Made by a program: the position numbers and the translations under genes. A DNA stretch of 64,000 bases from Deltaproteobacteria bacterium (lineage in GTDB: Bacteria > Desulfobacterota > Binatia > UBA12015), in contig VGTK01000006.1 of NCBI GenBank assembly GCA_016874715.1, positions 1 to 64,000 of the forward strand, read 5' to 3'. Of the stretch, positions 1 through 8,503 are shown in pieces (positions within the stretch are counted from its first letter, which is position 1; each line of letters opens with the position of its first letter). The notes under the pieces are model-generated. The model was not told the DNA's origin. It worked only from the letters and a program-made list of their open reading frames with translations, and did not search any database.

Positions 1-484
1 CCGCATGTGCCGCGGTCGGCGTCGCATGCCGCGGCTGCGGAGCGGCGGGACCTGCTGCGGCCGGATGCGCCGTGGCTGCGTCCGCATCGGGCCGCAGCAC
101 CGCGCCGTGCGCGACCAGCGAGCCGCGCACCAGGTGCTCGGTCTCCGCGTCGTCGAGTCCGAGGGCGCGCGCGATCAGGAACAGCACCTGCGACTCGCGA
201 CGCGTGAGGGCGCGGTCGGCGAGCGCGATCTCGGCGAGTGCCGCGACGATGGTCGCCGCGGCCTCGCGCGACAGCGGCGTCAGCTCACCACAGACGGCGA
301 CCGGGTCGATCGGCTCGCGCATCGCGACCTGGATCTGCTCGCGGACCGGACCCGAGAGGTCGCCGAGCCCCAGACTGTCGAGGTGCGACACGACCTCCAT
401 CTCGGTGGTGGTGATGCGCCCGTCGGACGCCATGACGGCGACCGCGAGACGCGCGACGATGCTGCGGGGATCGGTGGCTGCCAT
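1..484 (-). CDS. TerB-like domain protein (C-terminus cut by window edge)
   Basis: Reading leftward from an ATG at 484, the frame stays open to the window edge (161 codons seen). The visible protein starts MAATDPRSIVARLAVAVMA and has two helical repeats typical of TerB-type domains. The second holds ADRALTRRESQVLFLIAR followed by ALGLDDAETEHLVRG. The region after residue ~130 is an Ala/Pro/His-rich low-complexity tail. TerB-like domains are helical bundles found in tellurite-resistance and membrane-stress proteins; the exact role here is unknown. It lies 61 bases downstream of the GT39-like gene on the same strand, so it may be the last gene of that operon. The fold call rests on pattern recognition only, and the missing C-terminus could hold a further domain. 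Confidence 0.55.
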   Translation of the reverse strand, partial: MAATDPRSIVARLAVAVMASDGRITTTEMEVVSHLDSLGLGDLSGPVREQIQVAMREPIDPVAVCGELTPLSREAAATIVAALAEIALADRALTRRESQVLFLIARALGLDDAETEHLVRGSLVAHGAVLRPDADAATAHPAAAGPAAPQPRHATPTAAHA

Positions 485-545
485 GGCCTCACACTATCGC
501 GGTTCGGCGGGTGCGTCATCGCGCGAAGTGCGTGCCGTGCGCCGC

Positions 546-2243
546 TCACGCTCTGCGGTCGAGCTCGACCTCGTAGATCTCGGTGTGGGGCCGGCCTTCT
601 CCGTCGCGGACGGCGTGGCGCAGCGTGAGCCGCAGCCCGAGTCCGGTCGCGACCCGCTCCGCTACCGCCAGACAGCTCGCGCAGATCGCCACCTCCGGGA
701 CGTGCGCGAGGAGGACCGTGCCGGGCGCGAGGAAACCTGCGACGACTCGGGGGTAGCCCGCGCTCGGCACGGGGCGGAACTCGTGTCCTTCGTCGACCCG
801 GCGCCGGAGCGCGCTGAGGAACTCGATGCTGCGTGCGAAGCCCCAGTCGAGCGCGACGACGGGCTGCTGCGAGTGCTGCTGCTCGAGGATTGCGGTCGTG
901 CGATAGATCGCGTCCGACCACTGGCCGCGCCCGCCCGTGCGCGAGAAGAACCGGAGCAGCGCAACGTTCGTGGCGACGTGGCTCAGGAGCAGCACGGCGA
1001 GCAGCGCCAGCGCGCCGCCCCGGATCGCGCGCGACCGTGCGCCCCGTGTGGGGGCCGGCGCCGAGAGGTCGGCGATCATCACGGCGACGAGCAGCCAGAC
1101 CAGCGGCACGATGAGAAAGGTGTACGTCGAGGACACGACGCTCGTCGTGACGGCGCTCTGCGGCAGGACGGTCAACGGCACCAGGACCAGGAAGGTGCGA
1201 GTGGCGAGCCCGTCACGATCGACAGGAGAGGGGAGCGCCGACCAGCGTCGCCGGAGACTCGGCAGCACGCTTGCGACCCCGTAGAACAGCGCCAGGGCGA
1301 ACGCGATTGCACCGATCCGGCCGCCGAACCGTGGCGACGCCATGAGCACGTCGCCGTCCATCTGGTCGAGGAACGACGTCACCGCTCGGGCGACGTTGCG
1401 GGCGAACGCGAGGTTTTCGTGACCCCAGGGATTGCTCACGGCGTTGCGTTCGAGGTGCTCGAGCAGCGTGGCCCGCGCGATGTTGGCGGCGATCAGAGGG
1501 CCGAGGCCGAGAGCGAATGCCGCCGCAGCGACCGCGAGCACCCACCACGGCGTCCGTCGCAGCGCGGCGAGGATGTCGCGCGGGCCGACGACGAGAAGTG
1601 CGGTGAGCACGACCGGCAGGACCAGCCAGACGAACAGGATCTTGGTCGTGATCCCGATCCCGAACGCGAAGGCGCCGATCCACAGGGCCGCCGGCTGACG
1701 GGAGCGCCGCCAGTGCGTCGCGCCGAGCAGTGCTCCGAGCGCTGCGGGAAGGAGCGGTACCGTCCAGTTCGCGCCGCCGCGGCTCCACCAGATGAACCCC
1801 GGCGCACTGCCACAGAGCAGGACCGCGATCGCCGCGGTACGCGTTCCGAACCATGCGCGCGACAGCAGGAAGAGCAGGATGAGCGCCAGCGCCCCGACGC
1901 AGAGCTGGCTCAGGCGCAGGATCTCGACCGACGGTCCGACCAGCGAGATGCCGGCGAGGCTCGTGTAGACCGACGTCGAGCCGATGTGCGGGTGGACCAT
2001 CAGAGGCAGCTCGAGCCCGAAGAGGCGGGTCGAGTAGGTGCATCGCGGCGGGAGGTCCGCTGCGACGTCGAGTGCGACCACGGCGTCGAACGCCTCGTCG
2101 TACTGCAGGCCCGGCTGGCGCAGGGCGTGGGCACCGACCCCGAAGAAGACGACGAGGCTCGCCAGCAGAGCCGCCCGCGCACGACGGGCGGCGCGCGCCG
2201 GGATGGGCATCGTGTCGGTGGGAACACGGTGTGTCGCAGCCAT
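546..2243 (-). CDS. GT39/ArnT-like polytopic membrane glycosyltransferase
   Basis: A protein of about 565 residues with roughly ten hydrophobic segments. Right after the first transmembrane helix it has LRQPGLQYDEAFDAVV, matching the acidic first-loop motif of the PMT/ArnT/GT-C fold, whose Asp is the catalytic base. A positively charged N-terminus (ARRARAALLASLVV) leads into TM1, and a soluble C-terminal domain follows the last helix (about residue 420 on). The family transfers sugars from polyprenyl-phosphate donors to lipids or proteins on the periplasmic face; donor and acceptor cannot be read from sequence. I chose the ATG at 2243; a TTG at 2252 and an ATG at 2210 are also possible. It follows the sulfatase-like gene by 73 bases on the same strand, suggesting a shared role in envelope glycoconjugates. 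Confidence 0.7.
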   Translation of the reverse strand: MAATHRVPTDTMPIPARAARRARAALLASLVVFFGVGAHALRQPGLQYDEAFDAVVALDVAADLPPRCTYSTRLFGLELPLMVHPHIGSTSVYTSLAGISLVGPSVEILRLSQLCVGALALILLFLLSRAWFGTRTAAIAVLLCGSAPGFIWWSRGGANWTVPLLPAALGALLGATHWRRSRQPAALWIGAFAFGIGITTKILFVWLVLPVVLTALLVVGPRDILAALRRTPWWVLAVAAAAFALGLGPLIAANIARATLLEHLERNAVSNPWGHENLAFARNVARAVTSFLDQMDGDVLMASPRFGGRIGAIAFALALFYGVASVLPSLRRRWSALPSPVDRDGLATRTFLVLVPLTVLPQSAVTTSVVSSTYTFLIVPLVWLLVAVMIADLSAPAPTRGARSRAIRGGALALLAVLLLSHVATNVALLRFFSRTGGRGQWSDAIYRTTAILEQQHSQQPVVALDWGFARSIEFLSALRRRVDEGHEFRPVPSAGYPRVVAGFLAPGTVLLAHVPEVAICASCLAVAERVATGLGLRLTLRHAVRDGEGRPHTEIYEVELDRRA

Positions 2244-2316
2244 GTTGCACAACCGACGCTCGCCCGCCGGGTTCGTGTCGTGGATTCTATTGTATGCCTG
2301 TCGCGGCCGGGTTGGG

Positions 2317-3642
2317 TCAGCGCACGTAGCCGAGCGCGCGCAGCTTCGCTTCCTTCTCGGCGTCGATCACCGGGCGTTGCGCGATGTTGACCGGTCGCTC
2401 GAGTGCCGTGAACCGGGTGAGCTCGTCCGCGAGCGCGCGCACGTCGTCGCCCATGCTGCGTGGCTTCGACTCGTCGGGGTCGCTGGCCAGGTCGTACAGC
2501 GACACCTGCGTGGCCCCGTCGAGCCTGGTGACGGAGACCAGCTTGTGGTCGCCGTCGTAGGCGATGCGGACGCGCTGCCCCACGGGATCGATGTCCTCGA
2601 CGAACACCGGGTGTGGCTGATCCAGAGGGACGGCTTGCGTGCCGGGCGGCGTCGGGATGCCGAGCGTCTGCAGCACGGTCGCGAAGATCGCCATCGTGGT
2701 CACGCGGCGCTCTTCGCGTGTGCCACCGCCACGATTGCCGGGATACTTGACGAGCAGGGGGACGCGGATCAGCGGCTCGAGCGGTGCGATGCCGTGCCCG
2801 GCGAGCCCATGCTCGCCCAGCAGCTCGCCGTGGTCGGAGGTGATGAAGATCAGCGACGAGTCGTAGCGCCCGACCTTCCGCAGCCGGTCGAAGAACGTGC
2901 CCAGCGCCTGGTCGGTGAACGCGATCTCGCCGTCGTACTGCGAGACGAAGTGCGCGATCGCCTCGGGCGTCAGGCGCTCGTGTCGGACGTTGACGAGCTC
3001 GTTCATGGACGCGCCGAAATCCGGATTTCGCCCCGGGAACATGGTGTCGAACGGCGGCGGTGGCTCGTACGGCTCGTGCGGATCGAGGATGTTCACGAAC
3101 ACGAACGCCTTGCCGGGTTCGCTTGCGAGCCAGTCGCCCACGTCCCGCGTGATCTGATCGGCGCGGACGAATCCGTAATCGCTCGCGTAGCGCTGGAAGC
3201 CGCGATCGAAGCCGAACAGGGCCGACAGGTACGTCGTGTTCGCGACGAAGCCGCCCGTACGCCAGCCGCCTGCCGCGAGCGTCGTGGCGAGCGTCGTCAC
3301 TTCCGGGTTGATGGGCAGGGCAAGCAGCCGGTCCCCGGGCACGCGCTCGGCGCCGTGGAACGACGGCCAGCGTCCGGTGAGCAGCGAGGCGTGCGCCGGG
3401 ACGCTCCACGTACCGGGGGAAACGGCGTTCTCGTAGGTGACCGCGTCCTTCGCGAACTTCTCGAGGGCGGGCGAGGTGGCTCGATCGTAGCCGTAGAGCG
3501 AGAGGTTCTTTGCGCGGAGCGTGTCGACCACAAGCAGGATCACGTCGGGGTCGCGCGGCGTGCGCTGGCAGCCCAGCAGCGGCAGGAACACCATGGCGAG
3601 GAGGCCGATCGTTCGGCCGGCGGTGCGCTGCGATGATCGCAT
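2317..3642 (-). CDS. Sulfatase-like (alkaline phosphatase superfamily) lipoprotein
   Basis: The 441-residue product begins MRSSQRTAGR and has a lipobox (PLLGC, Cys about residue 25), so it is probably an envelope lipoprotein. The sulfatase fold is clear: metal-binding VVDTLR near the N-terminus, LSLYGYDRATSPALEKFA, and the late ITSDHGELLGEHG metal site. The position where sulfatases carry C/S-x-P-x-R reads SVPAHASLLTGR: Ser replaces the Cys that becomes formylglycine and His replaces Arg. It may therefore be a phospho- or phosphonate-type hydrolase or transferase rather than a classical sulfatase. The start is one base after the stop of the CRTAC1-like gene, so the two are almost certainly co-translated. 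A longer open frame upstream is antisense-type sequence inside the neighbour and was not used. Confidence 0.82.
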   Translation of the reverse strand: MRSSQRTAGRTIGLLAMVFLPLLGCQRTPRDPDVILLVVDTLRAKNLSLYGYDRATSPALEKFAKDAVTYENAVSPGTWSVPAHASLLTGRWPSFHGAERVPGDRLLALPINPEVTTLATTLAAGGWRTGGFVANTTYLSALFGFDRGFQRYASDYGFVRADQITRDVGDWLASEPGKAFVFVNILDPHEPYEPPPPFDTMFPGRNPDFGASMNELVNVRHERLTPEAIAHFVSQYDGEIAFTDQALGTFFDRLRKVGRYDSSLIFITSDHGELLGEHGLAGHGIAPLEPLIRVPLLVKYPGNRGGGTREERRVTTMAIFATVLQTLGIPTPPGTQAVPLDQPHPVFVEDIDPVGQRVRIAYDGDHKLVSVTRLDGATQVSLYDLASDPDESKPRSMGDDVRALADELTRFTALERPVNIAQRPVIDAEKEAKLRALGYVR

Positions 3643-3643
3643 T

Positions 3644-5614
3644 CTAGGGGCTCTCCTCCACCTGGACGTGCTGATCTGCGGGGATGTCATGCAGGTTCTG
3701 TTTCGTTCCCGACGGCCAACGGATCTCGATCGAATCGATGACTTCGCATGGGCCGAGGCCGAAGTGGAGCGGCGTGATCGACTGCGAGAAGTAGCTGGTC
3801 CCGCCGTTCTGATATCGCGTCCGACGCTCGCCGCAGGCTTCGACGACGACCGTCGCACCGAGCCCGTCGCGGTTCGATGAGCGCCCGCGCAGCGTCAAGG
3901 CGAGCCAGTGGCCGGTGGCCCCGACGTTGCGTAGCAGGCGGTAGGGGCCCTGGTCGAACGGTGGCGCGCCCCATCCGTTGGTCAGGAAGAGGTCGAGGCG
4001 CCCGTCGCGGTCGTAGTCGAAGAAGTGTGCGCCGACGGCACGACCGGCTCCGCTGTCCGGCGTCGCGCCGGAAACCGCCGGGACGGCGACGAAGCGACGT
4101 CCGCGGTCGTTCAGGAGCAGCAGGGAGGAGCTCGACTCCCCGTCGAGGCCGCTGTTCACGAGGTAGAGGTCCAGCCATCCGTCGGAATCGACGTCGGCCC
4201 ACTGCACCGCCTGTCCGTTCACGCCGGACGCCTCCGGCAGACCGTGCTGGGAGTCGAGGTCGCGTACGAACACGCCGCCGTCGTTGCGCCACAGCGCAGC
4301 GCCGCGCTGCACGTCGGTGCGCAAGTCGACGGGCGCCGGATCGCGGCCACCACGCACGATGCCGCTCAGGTGGTGGTCGCCCCGGCCCTGCCACCGCAGG
4401 TGCCAGAGCTGGCGCGCCGGGCAATCGTCGCAGTCGCGCCGCTCGCCGGCGTCGCGCCACACGAGAAAGAGCGGCACGTCGGACGCTTCGCTGGCCACGG
4501 TCGCGGTCGCCGGGCAGGTGAAGCGCCACGACGAAACGCCGTCGGCACCGCAGCGGATACGGTCCGCGGCAACGGGGGAGCCGTTCTCGTACAGGTCGAG
4601 GTCGACGCCGGTCGCGTCCGCGGCGGCGGTGAAGTCGAAGCCTGCCGGGTCGTCGTGCGCGAAGAACGCAAAGCGCAGCGTGCCGTGCTGGTCGTCGACG
4701 ATGCCCTCGTTGAAGTCAGCGCCGAAGCTTGCGGCGAGGTCCAGATCACCGTCGTTGTCGTAGTCGCCGAACGCCATCCCCTGGATCGGGTCGTGCATCG
4801 GCTCGAGCCCTGCGTCCCGCGTCGCATCGACGAATCGGCTGCCGCGGTCGTTGCGCAGCAGGCGCAGGCCTTTCGGCGTGCCGCTCAGCAGCAGGTCGGG
4901 GAAGCCGTCGCCGTCGTAGTCGCCCCACGTGATCCGCGTACCCGACAGGGAGGCGATGCCCCATGCCTCGGACGCGTCTTCGAAGGTGCCGTCGCCGCGG
5001 TTCAGAAAGAGCCGGTTCGGCGAGGCGAAGTTGATCACCGCGAGGTCGAGGTCGCCGTCGCGGTCAACGTCGAGCCACGCCATCGCACGCGAGCGCCCGC
5101 TCGGATCGCTCGCACCCGAATCTGCGGCGACGTCGACGAATCTACCACGCCCGTCGCCGCGGTAGAGCCGGTTCGACTTGGTAGCGAGCCCGCGTCCGGC
5201 GCCGAGGGTGACGTAGAGATCCAGATGCCCGTCGCCGTTCGCGTCCGCCCAGCCGGTGCCGTGCTGATCTCCGCTTGCGGTGATGCCTGATTGCGGAAGC
5301 ACGTCGCGGAACGTGCCGTCACCCTGGTTGCGCAGCAGGGTGGCTCCGCCGGCGTGGTTTCCGACATAGAGGTCCGGCCAGGAGTCGTCGTCGAAGTCCG
5401 CGATCGCGGCGTCGTAGGTCTGGGTGGCGCGCGCGATGCCGGCGGTTTCGGTCACCTCCGTGAAGCGGACGCCCTGTACCCACTTCTGCTCATCGGGGCG
5501 CGGGCTGTCGTCCCTGCGCTCGCAGCCCGCGAGCAGCAGCACGGCAAGCAACCTCAGGAACAGCCATCCCCAATGTCGAATGCCGGGGCGCAGCCCCGGT
5601 GCGCGAGCATCCAT
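3644..5614 (-). CDS. CRTAC1/UnbV-type FG-GAP repeat lipoprotein
   Basis: This 656-residue exported protein has a lipobox (VLLLAGC, Cys31). The body is a calcium-binding FG-GAP/VCBS beta-propeller with about seven copies of a D-x-D-x-D-G-x-x-D-L unit, for example WADANGDGHLDLYV, WLDVDRDGDLDLAV and FFDYDRDGRLDLFL. The C-terminal ~100 residues form an ASPIC/UnbV domain (GHWLALTLRG..., IEIRWPSGTKQNL). Such proteins are secreted, calcium-stabilised and probably bind surface glycans or proteins; no enzymatic role is established. It is the first gene of a tight minus-strand set with the sulfatase-like and GT39-like genes, which suggests a common envelope or extracellular glycan function. Confidence 0.88.
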   Translation of the reverse strand: MDARAPGLRPGIRHWGWLFLRLLAVLLLAGCERRDDSPRPDEQKWVQGVRFTEVTETAGIARATQTYDAAIADFDDDSWPDLYVGNHAGGATLLRNQGDGTFRDVLPQSGITASGDQHGTGWADANGDGHLDLYVTLGAGRGLATKSNRLYRGDGRGRFVDVAADSGASDPSGRSRAMAWLDVDRDGDLDLAVINFASPNRLFLNRGDGTFEDASEAWGIASLSGTRITWGDYDGDGFPDLLLSGTPKGLRLLRNDRGSRFVDATRDAGLEPMHDPIQGMAFGDYDNDGDLDLAASFGADFNEGIVDDQHGTLRFAFFAHDDPAGFDFTAAADATGVDLDLYENGSPVAADRIRCGADGVSSWRFTCPATATVASEASDVPLFLVWRDAGERRDCDDCPARQLWHLRWQGRGDHHLSGIVRGGRDPAPVDLRTDVQRGAALWRNDGGVFVRDLDSQHGLPEASGVNGQAVQWADVDSDGWLDLYLVNSGLDGESSSSLLLLNDRGRRFVAVPAVSGATPDSGAGRAVGAHFFDYDRDGRLDLFLTNGWGAPPFDQGPYRLLRNVGATGHWLALTLRGRSSNRDGLGATVVVEACGERRTRYQNGGTSYFSQSITPLHFGLGPCEVIDSIEIRWPSGTKQNLHDIPADQHVQVEESP

Positions 5615-5954
5615 CGCGGCAGTCTACGGCGCGGGTCCCCGGGGCACCAGCGTCATGGGGAAGTGCGCCGGGCCCTATCGCACTCACGGCCCGCTCCTGC
5701 CCCTGACAGGGCGTCGGGGTGCCGACGACGCCGGACGACGTGACAACCGCGCGGCCCGCTGAGGTCGTGGCTCTCGATCCCCTGGGCACGCAGCCGGGCC
5801 ACCATGGCGCGCAGCTCGGCGCACCACGGTGTGACGAGATCCGACGAGTCGTCGGTCACGCGATCGCGCGTTTCTTCGGCGCTCAGCGGCTTCGATCCGC
5901 GATCGCACCGTTTCGGCGGGACGAAATGGAAGAACGAGCCCCCCCGGCTCCAGC
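5615..5954. other. Intergenic stretch, 340 bases, no confirmed gene
   Basis: This lies between the beta-barrel gene (stop at 5955) and the CRTAC1-like gene, both minus strand. No frame has a convincing start. On the minus strand one frame continuing from the hairpin at 5936-5950 is coding-like for about 60 codons (ETRDRVTDDSSDLV, then AELRAMVARLRAQGIES) but lacks ATG, GTG or TTG near its beginning and loses coding character below about 5760. It could be a gene remnant. The promoter of the CRTAC1-like operon should lie near 5615-5700; I see no confident -35/-10 pair. Confidence 0.4.
5936..5950 (-). terminator. Short hairpin after the beta-barrel gene
   Basis: Just past the stop of the beta-barrel gene, the minus strand reads GAGCC-GGGGG-GGCTC followed by the moderately T-rich GTTCTTCC. 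A 5-bp GC stem with a weak T tract could act as an intrinsic terminator. The stem is short and the T run poor, so this is a candidate only. Confidence 0.35.
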
Positions 5955-6584
5955 TCAAAAGTTCCACCGCGCCCCGCCGCTCAGCGAGAAGAAGTACAGA
6001 TCCGAAGCGTCGCCCGCGGCCATCGTGAACGCGTTGTCGACGAACACCGAGATGTGCCGCGTCACGTAGAGGTCGATGCCCGCGCCGATGCGGCCCGCGA
6101 AGCCGACGTTGCGGTCCTCGCGGCCGAAGCCGTCGCCGTCGTCGACGCGCAGGAAGCCGAAGCCCGACTCGAGGTACGGCTGGAAGCGGTCGAGCGGCAG
6201 GATCAGCTTGCCGTTGACGGTGGTGCTGAGCATCGAGAGGTTGTCCGCCGTCGTTCCCGGCCGGCGCGGGCCGAAGTCGTCGGCGTACTCGACGATCGCC
6301 TCGGCGGCGAGCCAGTCGTAGAAGCGATAGCCGCCGCGCGCGTTGAGGCCCCAGCTGTTGCCGTAGTTCTGGTCCCGGTACGGCGGCTGAAAGCCCGGCA
6401 CCTGCCAGTTGAAGCCGAGCCCGACGAAGGCGCCCGCGCGCGTGAAGCTCTTCGGGTCGCCCGGCGCGATGGACCAGGGATCGTCCTCTGCCGCGTCCTG
6501 CGCGAACGCGAGACGCGCGTCGAAGGTTCCCGCAACGATCGCCGCGACGGCGATCATGCTGCACACAGCCGACCGAATCCTCAT
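5955..6584 (-). CDS. Outer-membrane beta-barrel protein (OmpW/OmpA-barrel-like)
   Basis: The 209-residue product starts MRIRSAVCSMIAVAAIVAG with a cleavable signal peptide (probable cut after RLAFA, near residue 30). The mature part alternates hydrophobic and polar residues as in small eight-stranded barrels. Strand-like pieces include AGAFVGLGFNWQVPGF, ARGGYRFYDWLAAEAIVEYA, PYLESGFGFLRV and AGRIGAGIDLYV, and it ends in an aromatic residue (GGARWNF), a typical BAM-recognition signature. The ATG at 6584 was chosen because the signal peptide starts there; the open frame extends further upstream without coding character. The gene is 133 bases downstream of the GH84 gene on the same strand. Substrate or porin activity is unknown. 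Confidence 0.78.
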   Translation of the reverse strand: MRIRSAVCSMIAVAAIVAGTFDARLAFAQDAAEDDPWSIAPGDPKSFTRAGAFVGLGFNWQVPGFQPPYRDQNYGNSWGLNARGGYRFYDWLAAEAIVEYADDFGPRRPGTTADNLSMLSTTVNGKLILPLDRFQPYLESGFGFLRVDDGDGFGREDRNVGFAGRIGAGIDLYVTRHISVFVDNAFTMAAGDASDLYFFSLSGGARWNF

Positions 6585-6717
6585 CGTCCCCCCCTCGGCG
6601 GAGCGCCCCTCCGCGGTGTCGCCGGCGGTCTTTCGGCCGGCCCTCGCGTCGGCATTAGCCCCGCTCCTGCGTCGGGTCAACGGGGATCCGGACCGCGGAT
6701 GTCGCGTTCGGGCTGCC

Positions 6718-8211
6718 TCAGCCGCCGCCCAGGCGCGCGTCGATGGCGGCGAACAGGTCGGCGAAGCGGTCGACCGGCGGATTCACCTCGCCGCCCGAGA
6801 GCAGCGCGATTCCGGAGTTGGACAGGGTCGCGGCCACGGCGGGCGACTGGGTGGCCGCAGCGTCGCGGGCCTCGCGGTAGATGGTCTCGTCGCCACCGGC
6901 GAGTGCGTCGAGCCCCAAGAGGGCGGCACGCGCGAGGTCGGTGAGCTTCTGCGACCACGGCGCGATCTCGGCGAGCAGCGCGGCGTCCTCGACCGTCGCC
7001 TGAAGGGTCGCGCGGTTCGCCACGAGGTCCTCGAGGTACGAGCGCAGCTCCGCGAGCGCGGCGGGGGCCGTGTCGGCGCCGGGCCAGGCCGCGGCGACGA
7101 GCCGGCCCAGCTCGGCCGCCTCGTCGGCGCCGGCCAGCACCGGGTGGCCGCGATGCTGCGCCGCGAACAACCCGAGTGCCGCCGCACCCGGCCCGCCGAC
7201 GTCGGCGATCGCGCGGCGCCACGCGGCCTCCGGGTCGTAGCCGTGCGGGTCCGCGAAGTACTCGGCGGCGGTCGCGACCGCGATCAGCCCGGCAACCGGC
7301 TGGCTCATCAGGTTCAGCACCACGTCCGCGGCTTGCCCCAGGTCCGCGTCTCGGCCGAGGTACGGACCGAGGAACAGCTCGCGCGCGATCGAGTCGTTGA
7401 CCGGGAAGTTGTCCCAGATCACGAGCGGCCGGCCGCTGGCGAAGCCGCGGAAGTCCTGCGCGTCGGCCCGCGTGAGCCGTGCCGAGAACACGCCCGGACC
7501 GGTCCACATGATCGGCAGCACCGGCGGGACCATCGCCGCGTAGGCGTCGTAGTAGACCTGCGGCGGCTGCGGCGACAGCTCCGCGAAGAGGCCGCGATTC
7601 GCGCGCAGGTCGGCGGCGAGCCCGGTGTACACGTGGCCGATGAACCAGAGGTCCGTGTCGGGACCGAAGCTCGCCACCAGCTCCGCGACGCGCGCCGTGA
7701 GCCCCGCCTGGAGCTCGGGATCGAGGGCCGTCGACGCGGGATCGAGCAGGTCGTCGAACAGCAGCGCGAAGCCGGTGACGCCGCGCTCGTGGACGCCACG
7801 CAGCTTGGCGGCGAGGCGCTCGAAGTCGGCGGGGTCGTCGCGGTCGTAGGTGATGCCGGGCGCGATCGCGAAGTGGAAGCGCACGCCGCTTTCGCGGCCG
7901 ACGCGCGCGAGCTCGCCGAAGTCGGCGAGCTGCTCCTCCGGGTACGGATCGCGCCACGCGTCGCGGTGCAGCGGGTCGTTCTTCGGCGCGTAGACGTACG
8001 CGTTCATGCCGCGCGCGCCGATGAAGCGGATGATGCGCGCGCGCGTCGCGGTGTCGTACGGCTCGCCGTAGAAGCCCTCGATCACGCCGCGGCGGCGGAA
8101 CGGGGACGACCCCTCGGGTGCGGACGCGTCGCTGCACCCGGCGAGGGCGACGGCGGCGAGGACGGCGAGGCGGGCGAGCAGCGGAGCGAGCGGACGGCGC
8201 GCGGTCGTCAT
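6718..8211 (-). CDS. GH84 beta-N-acetylglucosaminidase-like lipoprotein
   Basis: The 497-residue protein has a lipobox (AVALAGC, Cys26) and a glycoside hydrolase family 84 catalytic domain. Hallmarks are RRGVIEGFYGEPYD (about 40-53), YVYAPKNDPLHRDAWRDPYP (72-91) and the catalytic aspartate pair in FALLFDDL (D153-D154). GH84 enzymes remove N-acetylglucosamine by substrate-assisted catalysis, the DD pair acting on the acetamido group and as general acid. A helical C-terminal region (about 350-490) follows, as in bacterial O-GlcNAcase-like enzymes. Anchoring suggests action in the periplasm or at the surface on peptidoglycan fragments, glycoproteins or environmental amino-sugar polymers. The start is the ATG at 8211, immediately before the signal peptide. 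Confidence 0.88.
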   Translation of the reverse strand: MTTARRPLAPLLARLAVLAAVALAGCSDASAPEGSSPFRRRGVIEGFYGEPYDTATRARIIRFIGARGMNAYVYAPKNDPLHRDAWRDPYPEEQLADFGELARVGRESGVRFHFAIAPGITYDRDDPADFERLAAKLRGVHERGVTGFALLFDDLLDPASTALDPELQAGLTARVAELVASFGPDTDLWFIGHVYTGLAADLRANRGLFAELSPQPPQVYYDAYAAMVPPVLPIMWTGPGVFSARLTRADAQDFRGFASGRPLVIWDNFPVNDSIARELFLGPYLGRDADLGQAADVVLNLMSQPVAGLIAVATAAEYFADPHGYDPEAAWRRAIADVGGPGAAALGLFAAQHRGHPVLAGADEAAELGRLVAAAWPGADTAPAALAELRSYLEDLVANRATLQATVEDAALLAEIAPWSQKLTDLARAALLGLDALAGGDETIYREARDAAATQSPAVAATLSNSGIALLSGGEVNPPVDRFADLFAAIDARLGGG

Positions 8212-8284
8212 GCGCGGACCTACCACGGATCCTGCCGCACGCGGGAGCCCGATCCGGCTCGGCGCGGCGCCCGGCGGAAGGCCC

Positions 8285-8374
8285 CGAGTCCGCGAGTCGC
8301 GCCCGTCGGGCTCCGTCCGGGGAGCGGCTCGAGTCCACGAGTCGTGCTCGCCGGGCTCTGTCCGGGGAGCGGGT
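8285..8374. repeat. 45-bp imperfect tandem duplication (2 copies)
   Basis: Copies at 8285-8329 and 8330-8374 match at most positions (each begins cgagtcc and ends gtccggggagcgg). The array sits between the GH84 start and arfB, directly beside the 32-bp array. No gene is supported over it. Confidence 0.85.
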
Positions 8375-8375
8375 C

Positions 8376-8503
8376 GTGCGCGCTCACTCTCGCGCACGAC
8401 CCGGGGCGTGCGCGCTCACTCGCGCCCAAGCCCCGGGGCGTGCGCGCTCACTCGCGCCCAAGCCCCGGGGCGTGCGCGCTCACTCGCGCCCAAGCCCCGG
8501 GTC
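8376..8503. repeat. 32-bp tandem repeat array (4 copies)
   Basis: Four contiguous units at 8376, 8408, 8440 and 8472 begin gtgcgcgctcact. Units 2 and 3 are identical, unit 4 differs at one base and unit 1 is divergent. There are no spacers, so this is a minisatellite and not a CRISPR array. The last unit runs into the 3' end of arfB and encodes its final residues. Confidence 0.9.

Noticed and set aside
72-2390. Long plus-strand open frame opposite the GT39-like gene
   Set aside because: It is an antisense frame of GC-rich coding DNA, Arg/Asp/Glu-biased with no domain, and conflicts with a clear membrane protein.
8376-8503. Regularly spaced 32-bp repeats as a possible CRISPR array
   Set aside because: The units are directly adjacent with no spacers and no cas genes lie nearby; it is a tandem repeat.
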